Source of the DNA: Erwinia mallotivora
Lineage (GTDB): Bacteria; Pseudomonadota; Gammaproteobacteria; Enterobacterales; Enterobacteriaceae
NCBI RefSeq assembly: GCF_000590885.1
Contig: NZ_JFHN01000050.1
Coordinates: forward strand, 59,220-123,219
DNA length: 64,000 bases
Reading direction: 5' to 3'
In this document: piece by piece, positions 31,252-40,602 of the stretch
Layout of the letters: every line of letters starts with the position of its first letter
How positions within the stretch are numbered: position 1 is the first letter of the stretch
Notes under the pieces: model-generated
Seen by the model: the letters and a program-made list of their open reading frames with translations, nothing else
What the model was told of the DNA's origin: nothing
The model's database searches: none
Program-made: the position numbers and the translations under genes

Positions 31252-32154
31252 ATGGACAAACATTCGCTTACGCTGGTGATCCTTAATGGTAAAGGAGCAG
31301 GTAATGAAGCCCTGCGCACCGCTATTCAGACCCTGCGTCAGGAAGGGGTGCCGGTTGAGGTGCGGGTCACCTGGGAACATGGGGATGGGGAGCGCTATGT
31401 CAATGAAGCGCTGCGGCTGAATGCCACCACCGTCGTCGCCGCTGGCGGCGACGGCACCATCAATGAGATTGCCACCGCGCTGGTCGGCCTGCCTGCGGAC
31501 AGCCGACCGGTACTGGGTATTATCCCGCTGGGCACCGCCAATGATTTCGCCACCAGCGCCGGAATACCGCAAGAAATGGAGAATGCATTACGGCTGGCGA
31601 TTGTGGGCAAAGCCACCCCGGTGGATCTCGCCAGGGTTAACCAGCAGCGCTATTTTATCAATATGGCAACCGGCGGTTTTGGTGCCCGCATCACCACCGA
31701 AACGCCGGAGAAATTAAAATCTGCGTTGGGGGGCGTCTCCTACTTTATCCACGGTCTGATGCGGGTGGATACGCTGAAAGCCGACAGTTGCGAACTGCGC
31801 GGTCCGGATTTCAGCTGGCAGGGTGACGCACTGGTTATCGCTATTGGTAACGGCAGGCAGGCGGGCGGCGGTCAGCGCCTCTGTCCGGCCGCACTGATCA
31901 ATGACGGGTTGCTGGAACTGAGTATTGTCACTTCGAACGAGGTTTTACCCACGCTGCTCAACTCTATTTTTGGCGGCGATGATGACAATCCCAATATTAT
32001 TCGCGCTTCACTGCCGTGGCTGGAAATCACCGCGCCCCATGAGATGACCTTTAATCTTGACGGTGAACCTCTCACCGGTTGTTCATTCCGCATTGAGGTG
32101 ATACCCGACGCCCTCTCCTGCCGTCTGCCGCCCTCCTGTGAATTGCTGGTGTAA
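31252..32154 (+). CDS. yegS: Lipid kinase YegS
   Basis: Diacylglycerol-kinase-family lipid kinase; E. coli YegS phosphorylates phosphatidylglycerol in vitro. The nucleotide-binding motif GGDGTINE is at about 64-71 and the second glycine-rich segment [12 protein letters not shown] at about 86-97. The 300 residues match the family length (299). It stands alone with its own 270-bp upstream region. Confidence 0.93.
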   Translation: MDKHSLTLVILNGKGAGNEALRTAIQTLRQEGVPVEVRVTWEHGDGERYVNEALRLNATTVVAAGGDGTINEIATALVGLPADSRPVLGIIPLGTANDFATSAGIPQEMENALRLAIVGKATPVDLARVNQQRYFINMATGGFGARITTETPEKLKSALGGVSYFIHGLMRVDTLKADSCELRGPDFSWQGDALVIAIGNGRQAGGGQRLCPAALINDGLLELSIVTSNEVLPTLLNSIFGGDDDNPNIIRASLPWLEITAPHEMTFNLDGEPLTGCSFRIEVIPDALSCRLPPSCELLV

Positions 32155-32253
32155 ACTGCCCCCCCACTGCTGACCGGTTTGCCGTTTCGGCTCCGGTTCA
32201 GATCCTGCAACAGAACGAAATGTGATCCTGGTCTAACCCCGGCGACGACCATC

Positions 32254-32272
32254 TTGTATGGTAGTACGTCAA
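32254..32272. promoter_or_regulatory. Candidate GntR-type operator upstream of rspB
   Basis: The segment TTGTATGGTAGTACGTCAA has the TTGTAnnnnnTAC look of FadR-subfamily operators. It overlaps an ACCAT-n5-ATGGT inverted repeat (32249-32263). It lies about 60-80 bp before rspB, and the operon encodes a FadR-type GntR regulator. A CRP half-site TGTGATC precedes it at 32221. The match is by eye only. Confidence 0.35.
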
Positions 32273-32332
32273 TGTGTATTTTTTGCCGATTAACTGAGGT
32301 TTAACCAGCAGGCAAAATACAAGGAAAAAACC

Positions 32333-33346
32333 ATGAAAACGGTGGTAATTGAAAAACCAGGGGAACTGATATTGCAGCAACGTTCGCAGCCGGAACCGGC
32401 TGTCGGCGAGGTCAGAATCAGGGTGCATTATGCCAGTATCTGCGGTTCAGACGTGCATATCTGGCACGGGCACAATCCTTTCGCCCGTTATCCGCGCGTC
32501 ATCGGACATGAATTTTTTGGCGTTATTGACAGCGTGGGCGATGGCGTTGACGCTGCGCGCATCGGTGAGCGCGTCGCGGTCGATCCGGTGGTCAGCTGCG
32601 GTCACTGCTATCCCTGCTCGGTAGGACGTCCCAACGTTTGCAGCCAGTTGCAGGTGATTGGTGTGCATCGGGATGGCGGCTTCAGTGAATACGCCGTGGT
32701 GCCTGCCGCCAATGCGTATGCCCTGCCGGACAGCATTCCCGACAGACTGGCAAGCCTGGTAGAGCCCTTTACCATTGCCGCCAACATCTGCGCCTTTCTC
32801 AAGCCACAACCCGCCGACGTGGCGTTAATCTACGGTGCCGGACCGATGGGGCTGACCGCCATTCAGGTACTGAAGGGGGTGTATAAGCTGCGCAAAGTGA
32901 TGGTTGCGGATCGCCTGCCTGAACGGCTGGCGATGGCGAAGCAGAACGGAGCCGACGTGGTGCTGGATAACAGTGATATTCCGCTGCACGCACAACTGGA
33001 AGGGGAACAGCCGACGCTGATTATCGATGCCGCCTGCCATCCGGCCATTCTCGCAGAAGCGGTGGCGCTGGCTTCTCCGGCAGCAAGAATCGGCCTGCTG
33101 GGCTTCTCCGCAGATCCCTGCACGCTGACTCAGCAAAGCCTGACCAGCAAGGAGCTGTCGCTGTTTACCTCACGCCTTAACAGCCACCGTTTTCCGCAGG
33201 TTATCGACTGGATGGAGAGGAAACTCATCCAGCCGGAAAAACTGGTCACGCATTATCTGCCGCTCGGTGACATTGTGTCCGCCATGACGCTGTTTGAGAA
33301 AGATCCACGCCACTGCTGCAAAGTTATCCTGACGGTCACCGACTGA
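32333..33346 (+). CDS. rspB: Zinc-dependent alcohol dehydrogenase RspB
   Basis: Medium-chain dehydrogenase that most likely oxidises a sugar acid or hexonate with NAD(P). It aligns along its full length with E. coli RspB, for example the HNPFA-YPRVIGHEFFGVID segment and VAVDPVVSCGHCYPCS. Catalytic zinc ligands are Cys in SICGSD (about 37) and His-Glu in GHEFFG (about 58). The structural zinc cysteines lie in SCGHCYPCSVGRPNVC (about 87-103). The Rossmann motif is GAGPMG (about 165). Length 337. First gene of a four-gene set rspB / MFS / ydfI / rspR. Confidence 0.9.
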   Translation: MKTVVIEKPGELILQQRSQPEPAVGEVRIRVHYASICGSDVHIWHGHNPFARYPRVIGHEFFGVIDSVGDGVDAARIGERVAVDPVVSCGHCYPCSVGRPNVCSQLQVIGVHRDGGFSEYAVVPAANAYALPDSIPDRLASLVEPFTIAANICAFLKPQPADVALIYGAGPMGLTAIQVLKGVYKLRKVMVADRLPERLAMAKQNGADVVLDNSDIPLHAQLEGEQPTLIIDAACHPAILAEAVALASPAARIGLLGFSADPCTLTQQSLTSKELSLFTSRLNSHRFPQVIDWMERKLIQPEKLVTHYLPLGDIVSAMTLFEKDPRHCCKVILTVTD

Positions 33347-33389
33347 CGGCAGGCCCCCCATCGGCAAGAAATATAAGCAAGGAACCGTT

Positions 33390-34715
33390 ATGTTTAAAAA
33401 TCTACGCTGGACTATCGTCCTGCTGCTGTTCCTGGTCTACATGATTAACTATCTGGATCGTGTCGCGCTCTCTCTGACTCTGCCGTTGATTGAGCAGGAT
33501 TTAACGCTGAACGCTGCGGAATTTGGCATGATTTTCAGTAGCTTCTTCTTTGGCTACGCTATCTTTAACTTCGTTGGCGGACTGGCGACCGATAAATTTG
33601 GCCCCACGCTGGTGCTCGGCGTGGCCGTCGGCTTATGGTCACTGTTTTGCGGGTTTACCGCGCTGGCGACCGGCTTCTGGTCAATGCTCATTCTTCGTGT
33701 GCTGTTTGGCATGGCGGAAGGCCCGATTTGCGCCTCGGCTAATAAGGCGATTAACGGCTGGTTTCCCAAAAGGCAGGCCGCCACGGCCATGGGCTTGCTC
33801 AGTGCCGGTTCGCCGCTCGGCGGTGCCGTTGCCGGTCCGGTGATTGGCTACCTCGCTCTGGCGTTTGGCTGGCGTCTGGCCTTTGTCATTATCTGTTCAA
33901 TCGGCCTGGTGTGGATGCTGGCCTGGTTTCTTATCTCGGCAGATAACCCGCTGAAAAGTCGTCGCGTCAGCGAAGCAGAACGCAGCCTGATTGCCCGGAT
34001 GAAAGCAGAGCAGGCCGCCACGGAAGAAGCGGAAGAAACCCAGGCCGCTTTCGGGCTGAAGCACTATCTGCGCCAGCCGGTGATCCTGGTCACCGCTTTC
34101 GCCTTCTTCTGCTACAACTACATTCTGTTTTTCTTCCTGAGCTGGTTTCCGGCTTATCTGGTCCAGGCGCACAATCTCGACATTAAATCGATGAGCATCA
34201 CCACCATGATCCCGTGGATAGTTGGCTTTATCGGGCTGGCGCTGGGCGGCTGGATCTCAGACAAAATCTTTAATATTACCGGCAGGCTGTTGCTGTCCAG
34301 GAAGATCGTGCTGGTGGTCTCATTGCTGGCTGCGGCACTGTGTGTGGCTCTGGCCGGGTCGGTGAAAGAGGTGTGGACCGCGGTGATGCTGATGTCTGTC
34401 TCCATCTTTTTCCTCTACATCACCGGGGCAATCTACTGGGCTATCGTGCAGGACGTGGTGCATAAAAGTCGCGTAGGCGGCATCAGCGGCTTTATTCATC
34501 TGATCGGCAGCCTTTCCGGTATTGTCGGGCCCTGGGTCACCGGCGTCATCGTGCAACAGACCGGAAAATTTGACAGCGCCTTCGTGCTGGCTGGATGTGT
34601 GGCCGCGCTGGGCGCTATGCTGGTACTGTTGGTGATTAAAAGCCCAAAGCAAAACGCCAGCCATCCGATCTCTGACGGCGCACTGAAGCCTGCGCGCCAC
34701 CCTAATAAGGACTGA
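33390..34715 (+). CDS. MFS transporter, anion:cation symporter family (hexonate/hexuronate type)
   Basis: Twelve-segment inner-membrane symporter of the ACS family (ExuT, GudP, LgoT relatives), expected to take up the sugar acid used by the neighbouring dehydrogenases. Seen: NYLDRVALSLTLPLI in TM1, typical of this family, MFS motif A GGLATDKFGPTLVL (about 67-80), and a central charged loop around 185-220. Length 441. It lies 43 bp after rspB and 2 bp before the ydfI-like gene. E. coli ydfJ, in the same place, encodes a different MFS subfamily, so the transporter has been replaced rather than conserved. Confidence 0.85.
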   Translation: MFKNLRWTIVLLLFLVYMINYLDRVALSLTLPLIEQDLTLNAAEFGMIFSSFFFGYAIFNFVGGLATDKFGPTLVLGVAVGLWSLFCGFTALATGFWSMLILRVLFGMAEGPICASANKAINGWFPKRQAATAMGLLSAGSPLGGAVAGPVIGYLALAFGWRLAFVIICSIGLVWMLAWFLISADNPLKSRRVSEAERSLIARMKAEQAATEEAEETQAAFGLKHYLRQPVILVTAFAFFCYNYILFFFLSWFPAYLVQAHNLDIKSMSITTMIPWIVGFIGLALGGWISDKIFNITGRLLLSRKIVLVVSLLAAALCVALAGSVKEVWTAVMLMSVSIFFLYITGAIYWAIVQDVVHKSRVGGISGFIHLIGSLSGIVGPWVTGVIVQQTGKFDSAFVLAGCVAALGAMLVLLVIKSPKQNASHPISDGALKPARHPNKD

Positions 34716-34717
34716 CT

Positions 34718-36202
34718 ATGCTATCCCTTGATCTGTTACCCGAAGGTACGCTGCTGCCACGTTATGATCGTCAGGCGCTACGCCCACGCATTGTGCATCT
34801 CGGTTTCGGTGCCTTTCATCGTTCTCATCAGGCCGTGTGTGCCGATATTCTTGCCTCAGAGCATGGCAGCGACTGGGGTTACTGTGAGTGTGAAATCAAC
34901 AAAACCAATCAGGGCCATCTGGTCAACGCCTTGCGCCAGCAGGACTGGTTGTACAGCGTCAGCGAGATGGCCGATGACGGCGTCACCACGCGGGTGGTTG
35001 GCGTGGTCAGACAGGCGTTTTACCGCAGCGAAGAAGGCATTGAAAAAATTATTGCGGCAATGAGCCAGCCGGATATCGCCATTGTGTCGATTACCGTGAC
35101 GGAAAAAGGCTACTGTTATCAGCCTTCCAGCGGTCAGTTGATGCGGGACCACCCGGCGATGGTGCACGATCTGGCCCATCCTGACGATCCCGAATCGGTG
35201 CCCGGCGTGATCCTGGCGGCAATCCGACGTCGCCGCAGCCTCGGTCTGAAACCCTTTAGCGTGATGTCCTGCGACAATATGCCGGAGAACGGCCACGTCA
35301 CGCGCAACGTGGTGGTACAGCTGGCAGAGCAGCAAGATGCTGAGCTGGCCAGCTACATCCGCCAACATATCAGCTTCCCTTCCACCATGGTTGACCGCAT
35401 TGTTCCGGCGATGACCGAACAGGATTTTACCGGCCTGGCTGAACGGCTTGGCTGTACGGATCCGGTTGGCGTACAGTGTGAACCCTTTTTCCAGTGGGTG
35501 ATTGAGGATAACTTCGTCAATGGTCGTCCGGCATGGGAAAAGGCCGGGGCCGAACTGGTGGCGGACGTACTGCCATTTGAAGAGATGAAGCTGCGGATGC
35601 TGAATGGCAGCCACTCCTTTCTGGCCTATCTTGGCGGGCTGGCGGGCTATCAACATATCAGCGACTGTATGCAGGACGCGCATTTTGAGCAGGCGGCCCG
35701 CAGGCTGATGCTGGACGAGCAGGCACCGACCCTGCGCACCAAAGATGTTGACCTCAGCGCCTACGCCGATTCGCTAATTGCCCGCTATAAAAACCGCGCC
35801 ATCCGCCACCGCACGCATCAGATTGCCACCGACGGCAGCCAGAAGTTACCCCAGCGCTGGCTTGACAGTATTCGCTGGCATCTGAACAACGGCAGTGATT
35901 TTCAATGGCTGGCACTGGGCGTGGCGGGCTGGATGCGCTTTGTCAGCGGCACGGATGAGCAGGGGCAGCCCATTGTCATTAACGATCCGTTGAAGCCGGA
36001 ACTGGCGCAGCTGGTCAGTAACAGCGAGGATGGCGAAGCGCGCATTGCGGCGCTGCTGTCGCTTAACGCCGTGTTCGGTGACGATTTGCCCGACAGCAGC
36101 CGTTTCCGTACAGCGGTCAGCCGCTGTTATCAGCTGCTGCGGGAAAAGGGGGCGAAGGAAACCGTCAGACAACTAAACAGTCAGGGCCACAGCGTCGTCT
36201 GA
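34718..36202 (+). CDS. ydfI: Mannitol dehydrogenase family oxidoreductase (YdfI-like, fructuronate/tagaturonate reductase type)
   Basis: NAD(P)-dependent polyol/hexuronate dehydrogenase that probably interconverts a hexonate and a keto-hexuronate. It aligns along its length with E. coli YdfI (486 residues; 494 here). The N-terminal nucleotide-binding motif is IVHLGFGAFHRSHQ (about 25-38). Later conserved blocks are SCDNMPENGH, DRIVPAMTE and KLRMLNGSHSFLAYLGG; the last holds the active-site Asn and His of the family. It starts 2 bp after the transporter, so the two are very likely translated from one mRNA. Confidence 0.88.
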   Translation: MLSLDLLPEGTLLPRYDRQALRPRIVHLGFGAFHRSHQAVCADILASEHGSDWGYCECEINKTNQGHLVNALRQQDWLYSVSEMADDGVTTRVVGVVRQAFYRSEEGIEKIIAAMSQPDIAIVSITVTEKGYCYQPSSGQLMRDHPAMVHDLAHPDDPESVPGVILAAIRRRRSLGLKPFSVMSCDNMPENGHVTRNVVVQLAEQQDAELASYIRQHISFPSTMVDRIVPAMTEQDFTGLAERLGCTDPVGVQCEPFFQWVIEDNFVNGRPAWEKAGAELVADVLPFEEMKLRMLNGSHSFLAYLGGLAGYQHISDCMQDAHFEQAARRLMLDEQAPTLRTKDVDLSAYADSLIARYKNRAIRHRTHQIATDGSQKLPQRWLDSIRWHLNNGSDFQWLALGVAGWMRFVSGTDEQGQPIVINDPLKPELAQLVSNSEDGEARIAALLSLNAVFGDDLPDSSRFRTAVSRCYQLLREKGAKETVRQLNSQGHSVV

Positions 36203-36291
36203 AAGACTGGTGTCGGGCCGACGCTCTGATTAGACTTAGCGTCGTCCCGCGCCAGGCTGCTGACGCATAACATGATAACGAATTTTGCCGC

Positions 36292-36981
36292 ATGACGATT
36301 TCATACACCATCACCGCCAGTGAACCGGTTAATCAGCAGATTTATCGTTTCCTGCGCCAGGATATTGTGACCTGTGCGATCCCGCCGGGTTCGCTGTTAT
36401 CGGAGAAGGACGTCTCCGCCCGCTTCAATGTTTCCCGCCAGCCGGTACGCGAAGCCTTTATCAAGCTGGCAGAAGCTGACCTCGTGCAGGTTCTGCCCCA
36501 GCGCGGCACCTTTGTACGGAAAATTTCTGCCCGCCGCGTGGCGGATGGCCGCTTTATCCGTGAAGCGGTGGAAGTCGCCGTGGTGCGCCGCTCGGCGGTG
36601 GAAGCCTCCGGGAGCGCGCTGGCGCTGATTGAACATAATCTGAAACTGCAAACGCTGGCGGCAGAAGGTCGCGACAGCCAGGCGTTTCTGTTACTGGACG
36701 ATGAGTTTCACCGACTGATTGCACAAAGTATCCAGTGTGAACTCGCCTGGCAGACGGTGGAAAATATCAAGGCATCGATGGACAGGGTGCGTTTCCTGAC
36801 GCTCAGCGAAGTTTCCCCGCCGGAGCAGTTGATTGCGCAACATCAGCAGATTTATCAGGCGCTGCTGGCTCGTGATGCCGATGCCGCCGAGAAGGCATTA
36901 CGTCATCATCTTCAGGAAATTATTTTCTCTATTTCCCCCATCGCCGAACAGAACAGCGAGTGGTTTGAGCAGGCTGGCTGA
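36292..36981 (+). CDS. rspR: GntR/FadR-family regulator RspR (YdfH-like)
   Basis: Transcriptional regulator with an N-terminal winged helix (RFNVSRQPVREAFIKLAEADLV is the helix-turn-helix, about 43-65) and a C-terminal FCD effector domain (about 90-220). It resembles E. coli YdfH/RspR, the repressor of rspAB, including QPVREAFIKLAE and VSPPE. Length 229. It lies 89 bp after ydfI in the same direction and probably controls this operon in response to a sugar-acid ligand. Confidence 0.88.
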   Translation: MTISYTITASEPVNQQIYRFLRQDIVTCAIPPGSLLSEKDVSARFNVSRQPVREAFIKLAEADLVQVLPQRGTFVRKISARRVADGRFIREAVEVAVVRRSAVEASGSALALIEHNLKLQTLAAEGRDSQAFLLLDDEFHRLIAQSIQCELAWQTVENIKASMDRVRFLTLSEVSPPEQLIAQHQQIYQALLARDADAAEKALRHHLQEIIFSISPIAEQNSEWFEQAG

Positions 36982-37108
36982 GGCGGGCAACAGGGACCAG
37001 GCCAGCGTCAGATCGCTGGGAGGTGACCGCCGCAATATTCAGTGCAGAAAAGCAGCGCACGGCAGACCCGGTATCTCCGGCCCGCCTGCCGCGCCCCGAA
37101 AAGGCTTA

Positions 37109-38161
37109 TCAGGCGATGGTCACTTCTTTCGCCAGGTAGACGTCCTGTACGCCATTGATCAACGCGATGCCCTCCTGCATCGACTTTTTAAAAGCTTTAC
37201 GTCCGAGGATCAGCCCCATCCCACCGGCACGTTTGTTAATGACCGCAGTGCGTACCGATTCCGCCAGATCGGTGTCCCCTGCCGCTGCACCACCGGAATT
37301 GATCAGTCCCGCCCGTCCCATATAGCAGTTCGCCAGCTGATAACGCACCAAATCGATGGGATTATCGCTGGTCAGCTTGCTGTAGACCTGTGAGTCGGTA
37401 TAGCCAAATTTCAGCGCCGTATAGCCGCCGTTGTTTTCCGCCATTTTCTGTTTAACGATATCCGCACCGATGGTCGCCGCCAGATGATTGGCCTGTCCGG
37501 TCAGGTCGGCGCTGGCGTGATAATCCACCCCATCCAGCTTAAAGCTGTTATTGCGCAGATAGGCCCACAGCACGGTCACCATCCCCAGCTTATGGGCCCG
37601 CTCAAAGGCGACGGAAATCTCTTCCAGCTGGCGACGCGACTGCTCCGATCCAAAATAGATGGTCGCCCCTACCGCCACCGCGCCAAGATTAAATGCCTGC
37701 TCCACGCTGGCATACAGCGTCTGATCATACTGCGTCGGATAGCTGAGGGTTTCGTTGTGATTGAGCTTGACCATAAACGGAATCCGGTGCGCATAGCGCC
37801 GCGAAACCGACGCCAGCACGCCATAAGTGGAGGCCACGCAGTTACAACCGGCCTCAATCGCCAGCTCGACGATATTTTTTGGATCAAAGTAGAGCGGATT
37901 AGCGGCAAAGGATGCACCGGCAGAGTGTTCGACACCCTGATCGACCGGCAGGATCGAAAGATAGCCGGTACCTGCCAGCCGCCCGGTGTTATACAGCGTC
38001 TGCATATTGCGCAGCACCGCGGGAGGTCGGTTGTTGTCGACCATCACCCGGTCAACATAATCTTCGCCCGGCAGGTAAAGGCTCTCTGCCGGGATTGTCA
38101 TACAGCGATGTTGCAGCAGCGTATCCGCTTCTTTACCCAGTAACTGTACAATGTCGGTCAT
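37109..38161 (-). CDS. fbaB: Class I fructose-bisphosphate aldolase
   Basis: Schiff-base aldolase of the archaeal/DhnA type, active mainly in gluconeogenesis. The 350 residues match E. coli FbaB (350), from MTDIVQLLG to LAKEVTIA. Expected segments are present: the [18 protein letters not shown] substrate loop (about 60-78), [14 protein letters not shown] with a Lys, and the C-terminal phosphate-binding [11 protein letters not shown]. Convergent with rspR. Confidence 0.95.
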   Translation of the reverse strand: MTDIVQLLGKEADTLLQHRCMTIPAESLYLPGEDYVDRVMVDNNRPPAVLRNMQTLYNTGRLAGTGYLSILPVDQGVEHSAGASFAANPLYFDPKNIVELAIEAGCNCVASTYGVLASVSRRYAHRIPFMVKLNHNETLSYPTQYDQTLYASVEQAFNLGAVAVGATIYFGSEQSRRQLEEISVAFERAHKLGMVTVLWAYLRNNSFKLDGVDYHASADLTGQANHLAATIGADIVKQKMAENNGGYTALKFGYTDSQVYSKLTSDNPIDLVRYQLANCYMGRAGLINSGGAAAGDTDLAESVRTAVINKRAGGMGLILGRKAFKKSMQEGIALINGVQDVYLAKEVTIA

Positions 38162-38302
38162 GGTTAACTCCTGTCTGAAGATTGCAGGGCCAAAGGCCCG
38201 TCCGGATTAACTTCACCCCAGACAGCGTGGACCCAAAACCGCGCTTAAGGCAAATTACCGGGGGCATTTTTCAGAAACATTCCGCACATGCGCCCTGCCG
38301 TC

Positions 38303-39103
38303 TTACCACCAGCGATAAAAGTGGTGTACCGGGCCGTGTCCCCGCCCCACTTCCAGTGAATCCGCCTGTTCGAGTGCGCCCTGTAACCACTGCCTGGTCT
38401 GTTGTACCGTCACATACCAGCTGTCACAGCGTGGCCGTAACGCCGCCAGCGCCGCCGAGAGCGTGCAGCCCGTGCCGTGGGTATTTTTCGTCGGCACTCT
38501 GGGCGAGGTAAAGCGATGTTCTTCTTTTGCGGTGAACAGCCAGTCAGGACTTTCGTCACCACACAGATGGCCGCCCTTCATCAGCACGGCCTGGCAACCC
38601 AGCGCCAGCAGCGCCCTTCCCTGTTGGCGCATTTCTGTTTCATCACGGGCGATATCACAGTCCAGCAGCACGGCGGCTTCCGGCAGATTGGGCGTGACCA
38701 GAGAAACCACGGGTAACAGCCGCTGTCGCAACGTCGCCACCGCCGGGGGGGAGAGTAAAGGATCGCCACTTTTCGCCAGCATCACCGTATCCAGCACCAC
38801 CCAGGGAACAGCCGCTGCCTGTAAACAATCCGCCACCACCCCGACAATGGCGCTTTCACTGAGCATACCGATTTTCATGCTGTCGATACGCACGTCGCTG
38901 AGCACCGATGATAACTGGGCGGCGACAAAATCCGGCGACACCGGATACTGTGCCTGTACGCCGCAGGTGTTCTGCGCCACCAGCGCGGTTACCACACTGG
39001 TGCCGTAGGCTGCCAGCGCGGAGAAGGTTTTCAGATCGGCCTGAATTCCTGCGCCACCGCTGGGATCGGTACCGGCAATGGTCAGTGCATTGATACGTTT
39101 CAT
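38303..39103 (-). CDS. thiD: Hydroxymethylpyrimidine/phosphomethylpyrimidine kinase
   Basis: Phosphorylates HMP to HMP-P and then HMP-PP for thiamine synthesis. Ribokinase-fold markers: [19 protein letters not shown] at about 11-29, [11 protein letters not shown] at about 104, and the anion-hole/catalytic motif [13 protein letters not shown] at about 206-218. Length 266. It overlaps thiM by 4 bp and shares its TPP riboswitch. Confidence 0.96.
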   Translation of the reverse strand: MKRINALTIAGTDPSGGAGIQADLKTFSALAAYGTSVVTALVAQNTCGVQAQYPVSPDFVAAQLSSVLSDVRIDSMKIGMLSESAIVGVVADCLQAAAVPWVVLDTVMLAKSGDPLLSPPAVATLRQRLLPVVSLVTPNLPEAAVLLDCDIARDETEMRQQGRALLALGCQAVLMKGGHLCGDESPDWLFTAKEEHRFTSPRVPTKNTHGTGCTLSAALAALRPRCDSWYVTVQQTRQWLQGALEQADSLEVGRGHGPVHHFYRWW

Positions 39104-39900
39104 GCCATCGCCTCCGCGTCCAGTTTATACAGGGCGTCGAGAAACAGCGGCGTAAAGCTTCCCGGTCCGCTGGCGGCGGAGGCTGCTTTTTCCCCGGCCA
39201 GGCTCATTACCCGACAGGCGCTGGCGATATGATTCAGTTTCTCTCCGGGCAACGCGGCGAACCCGGCGACTACCGCCGAGAGGGCGCAGCCGGTGCCGAC
39301 CACCCGGGTCATTAACGGAGAACCTCCTGGTATCTGCCGGCATTGCTCGCCGTCAGTGACGTAATCCACCGCCCCGGTGATCGCAACTATCGCGCCACTG
39401 TGCTGCGCCAGGCTGAATGCGCCCTCCAGCGCCGCCTCTGGCGGATGGCAGGTATCCACCCCGCGACCGCTGCCCCCCAGGCCCGCCAGGCCCGCCAGCG
39501 CGATGATTTCTGATGCATTGCCGCGAATGACGGTCGGGTGATAGTTCAGCAGGTGTCGGCAGAAATCGCTGCGAAAGGTCAGTCCCCCCACCGCTACCGG
39601 GTCGAGCACCCAGGGTTTACCCGCCTGGGATGCAGTTTTAACCGCCAGCAGCATCGCCTCGCTGCGGGCCACCGTCAGGGTGCCGACATTAATCAGCAGC
39701 GCATCGGCCAGCGCGCTGAACTCAGTGACTTCCTGCGGTTCGGTTATCATCGCCGGAGACGCTCCCAGCGCCAGCAACACATTGGCGGTCAGCGCCTGCA
39801 CAACGTCATTGGTCAGGCAATGCACCAGTGGCGAGGCCTGACGAAACAGGTTGAGTGAAGAGAGGGCCTGGCTGGCCGTAAAAAGCAGAGGTTGTGTCAT
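39100..39900 (-). CDS. thiM: Hydroxyethylthiazole kinase
   Basis: Salvage enzyme that phosphorylates 4-methyl-5-hydroxyethylthiazole. Markers: [21 protein letters not shown], split over about 27-47, [10 protein letters not shown] at about 120, and the anion hole [11 protein letters not shown] at about 207. I start at the ATG at 39900 with GGGAG 7 bp upstream, giving 266 residues; the open frame extends back into the riboswitch. The ribosome binding site lies in a hairpin controlled by the upstream TPP riboswitch. Confidence 0.96.
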   Translation of the reverse strand: MTQPLLFTASQALSSLNLFRQASPLVHCLTNDVVQALTANVLLALGASPAMITEPQEVTEFSALADALLINVGTLTVARSEAMLLAVKTASQAGKPWVLDPVAVGGLTFRSDFCRHLLNYHPTVIRGNASEIIALAGLAGLGGSGRGVDTCHPPEAALEGAFSLAQHSGAIVAITGAVDYVTDGEQCRQIPGGSPLMTRVVGTGCALSAVVAGFAALPGEKLNHIASACRVMSLAGEKAASAASGPGSFTPLFLDALYKLDAEAMA

Positions 39901-39908
39901 TGCAGTGC

Positions 39909-39927
39909 TCCCGACCGGCGATCGGGA
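39909..39927 (-). promoter_or_regulatory. Ribosome-binding-site sequestering hairpin of thiM
   Basis: On the minus strand TCCCGA (39922-39927) pairs with TCGGGA (39909-39914) across a 7-nt loop. The 3' arm contains most of the thiM Shine-Dalgarno GGGAG. Together with the TPP aptamer just upstream this is the expression platform of a translational OFF switch. Confidence 0.7.
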
Positions 39928-39947
39928 AGGCGATGCGCTGAGCATCT

Positions 39948-40025
39948 GACTTCCCTACGCTGGCATTATCCAGATCAGGTAATACGGGTATTTCTCAGCC
40001 TTCACGTGGAAGGGCACCCCGAGTC
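39948..40025 (-). ncRNA. TPP riboswitch (THI element)
   Basis: The minus strand shows the conserved thi-box parts in order: ACTCGGGGTGCCC at the 5' end (from 40024), the GGCTGAGA core, ACCTGATCTGGATAATGCCA and GCGTAGGGAAGT at the 3' end. Thiamine pyrophosphate binding would release the anti-sequestering pairing and hide the thiM ribosome binding site. It sits 48 bp before thiM. Confidence 0.97.
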
Positions 40026-40051
40026 ATTTACTTAAAAATCAGACAGCTGTG

Positions 40052-40080
40052 ATTAACTTAATTGGTCCTTTGATTGTGAA
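40052..40080 (-). promoter_or_regulatory. Candidate thiMD promoter
   Basis: Minus-strand TTCACA (40075-40080) and GTTAAT (40052-40057) with a 17-bp spacer. The start would be near 40045, just before the riboswitch. Confidence 0.45.
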
Positions 40081-40251
40081 AAGCGGCAATGCACATACAG
40101 CCATTTACTCACAGGAGGCATCCCAGTCTGCCTGTTGCCATTATGCAATGCATGCCAGATATCCTGGTGTCCAGATTGCTATACGACAAATCCCTTCGCC
40201 AGCAAATAATTTCCTGAAATACCACAGGGTCCCTGTCAACATTGACATATG

Positions 40252-40602
40252 TCAGTCATAGAGCCAACGCCCGGCTTTCGAAGATTCTATTAACATCCGC
40301 ATTGTTAACGGCTCAGGTTCAACTTCGGGAACCCTCAGAGATGCAGGGCGAAGAAAGTTGGGCACAAATCCCTTCTCCAGGGGCCAGTATGATAAAAAAT
40401 TAAATGCCCCCTTATCAACGTTAAAGCGCGAAAAGTAGTCATTCATAATCTCATCTCCTGTCTCACGGGCCCAGGGGTATTTACCTGTAGAAAGGCTGGT
40501 ATCAAGAGTTAAAACAGGTTTAGCTCTGGCAAAAAGCGGCTTCAAATTCCAGGTCTTGTCATACCATGCCATTACCGCAATTTCGACATCATCCTCTACC
40601 AT
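40252..40602 (-). CDS. DUF1493 family protein
   Basis: Small cytoplasmic protein of unknown function, 116 residues. It has the look of DUF1493 proteins: an acidic N-terminus, TGDEIMNDYFSRFNVDKGAFNF (the family hallmark, split about 48-69) and a YWPLEKGF segment. Distant acyl-carrier-like helical folds have been suggested for this family; I cannot confirm that. The start ATG overlaps the stop of the upstream gene (ATGGTAG, 7 bp), so it is translationally coupled. The region is AT-rich relative to its neighbours. The 226 bp after its stop, up to the riboswitch, holds no gene. Confidence 0.75.
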   Translation of the reverse strand: MVEDDVEIAVMAWYDKTWNLKPLFARAKPVLTLDTSLSTGKYPWARETGDEIMNDYFSRFNVDKGAFNFLSYWPLEKGFVPNFLRPASLRVPEVEPEPLTMRMLIESSKAGRWLYD

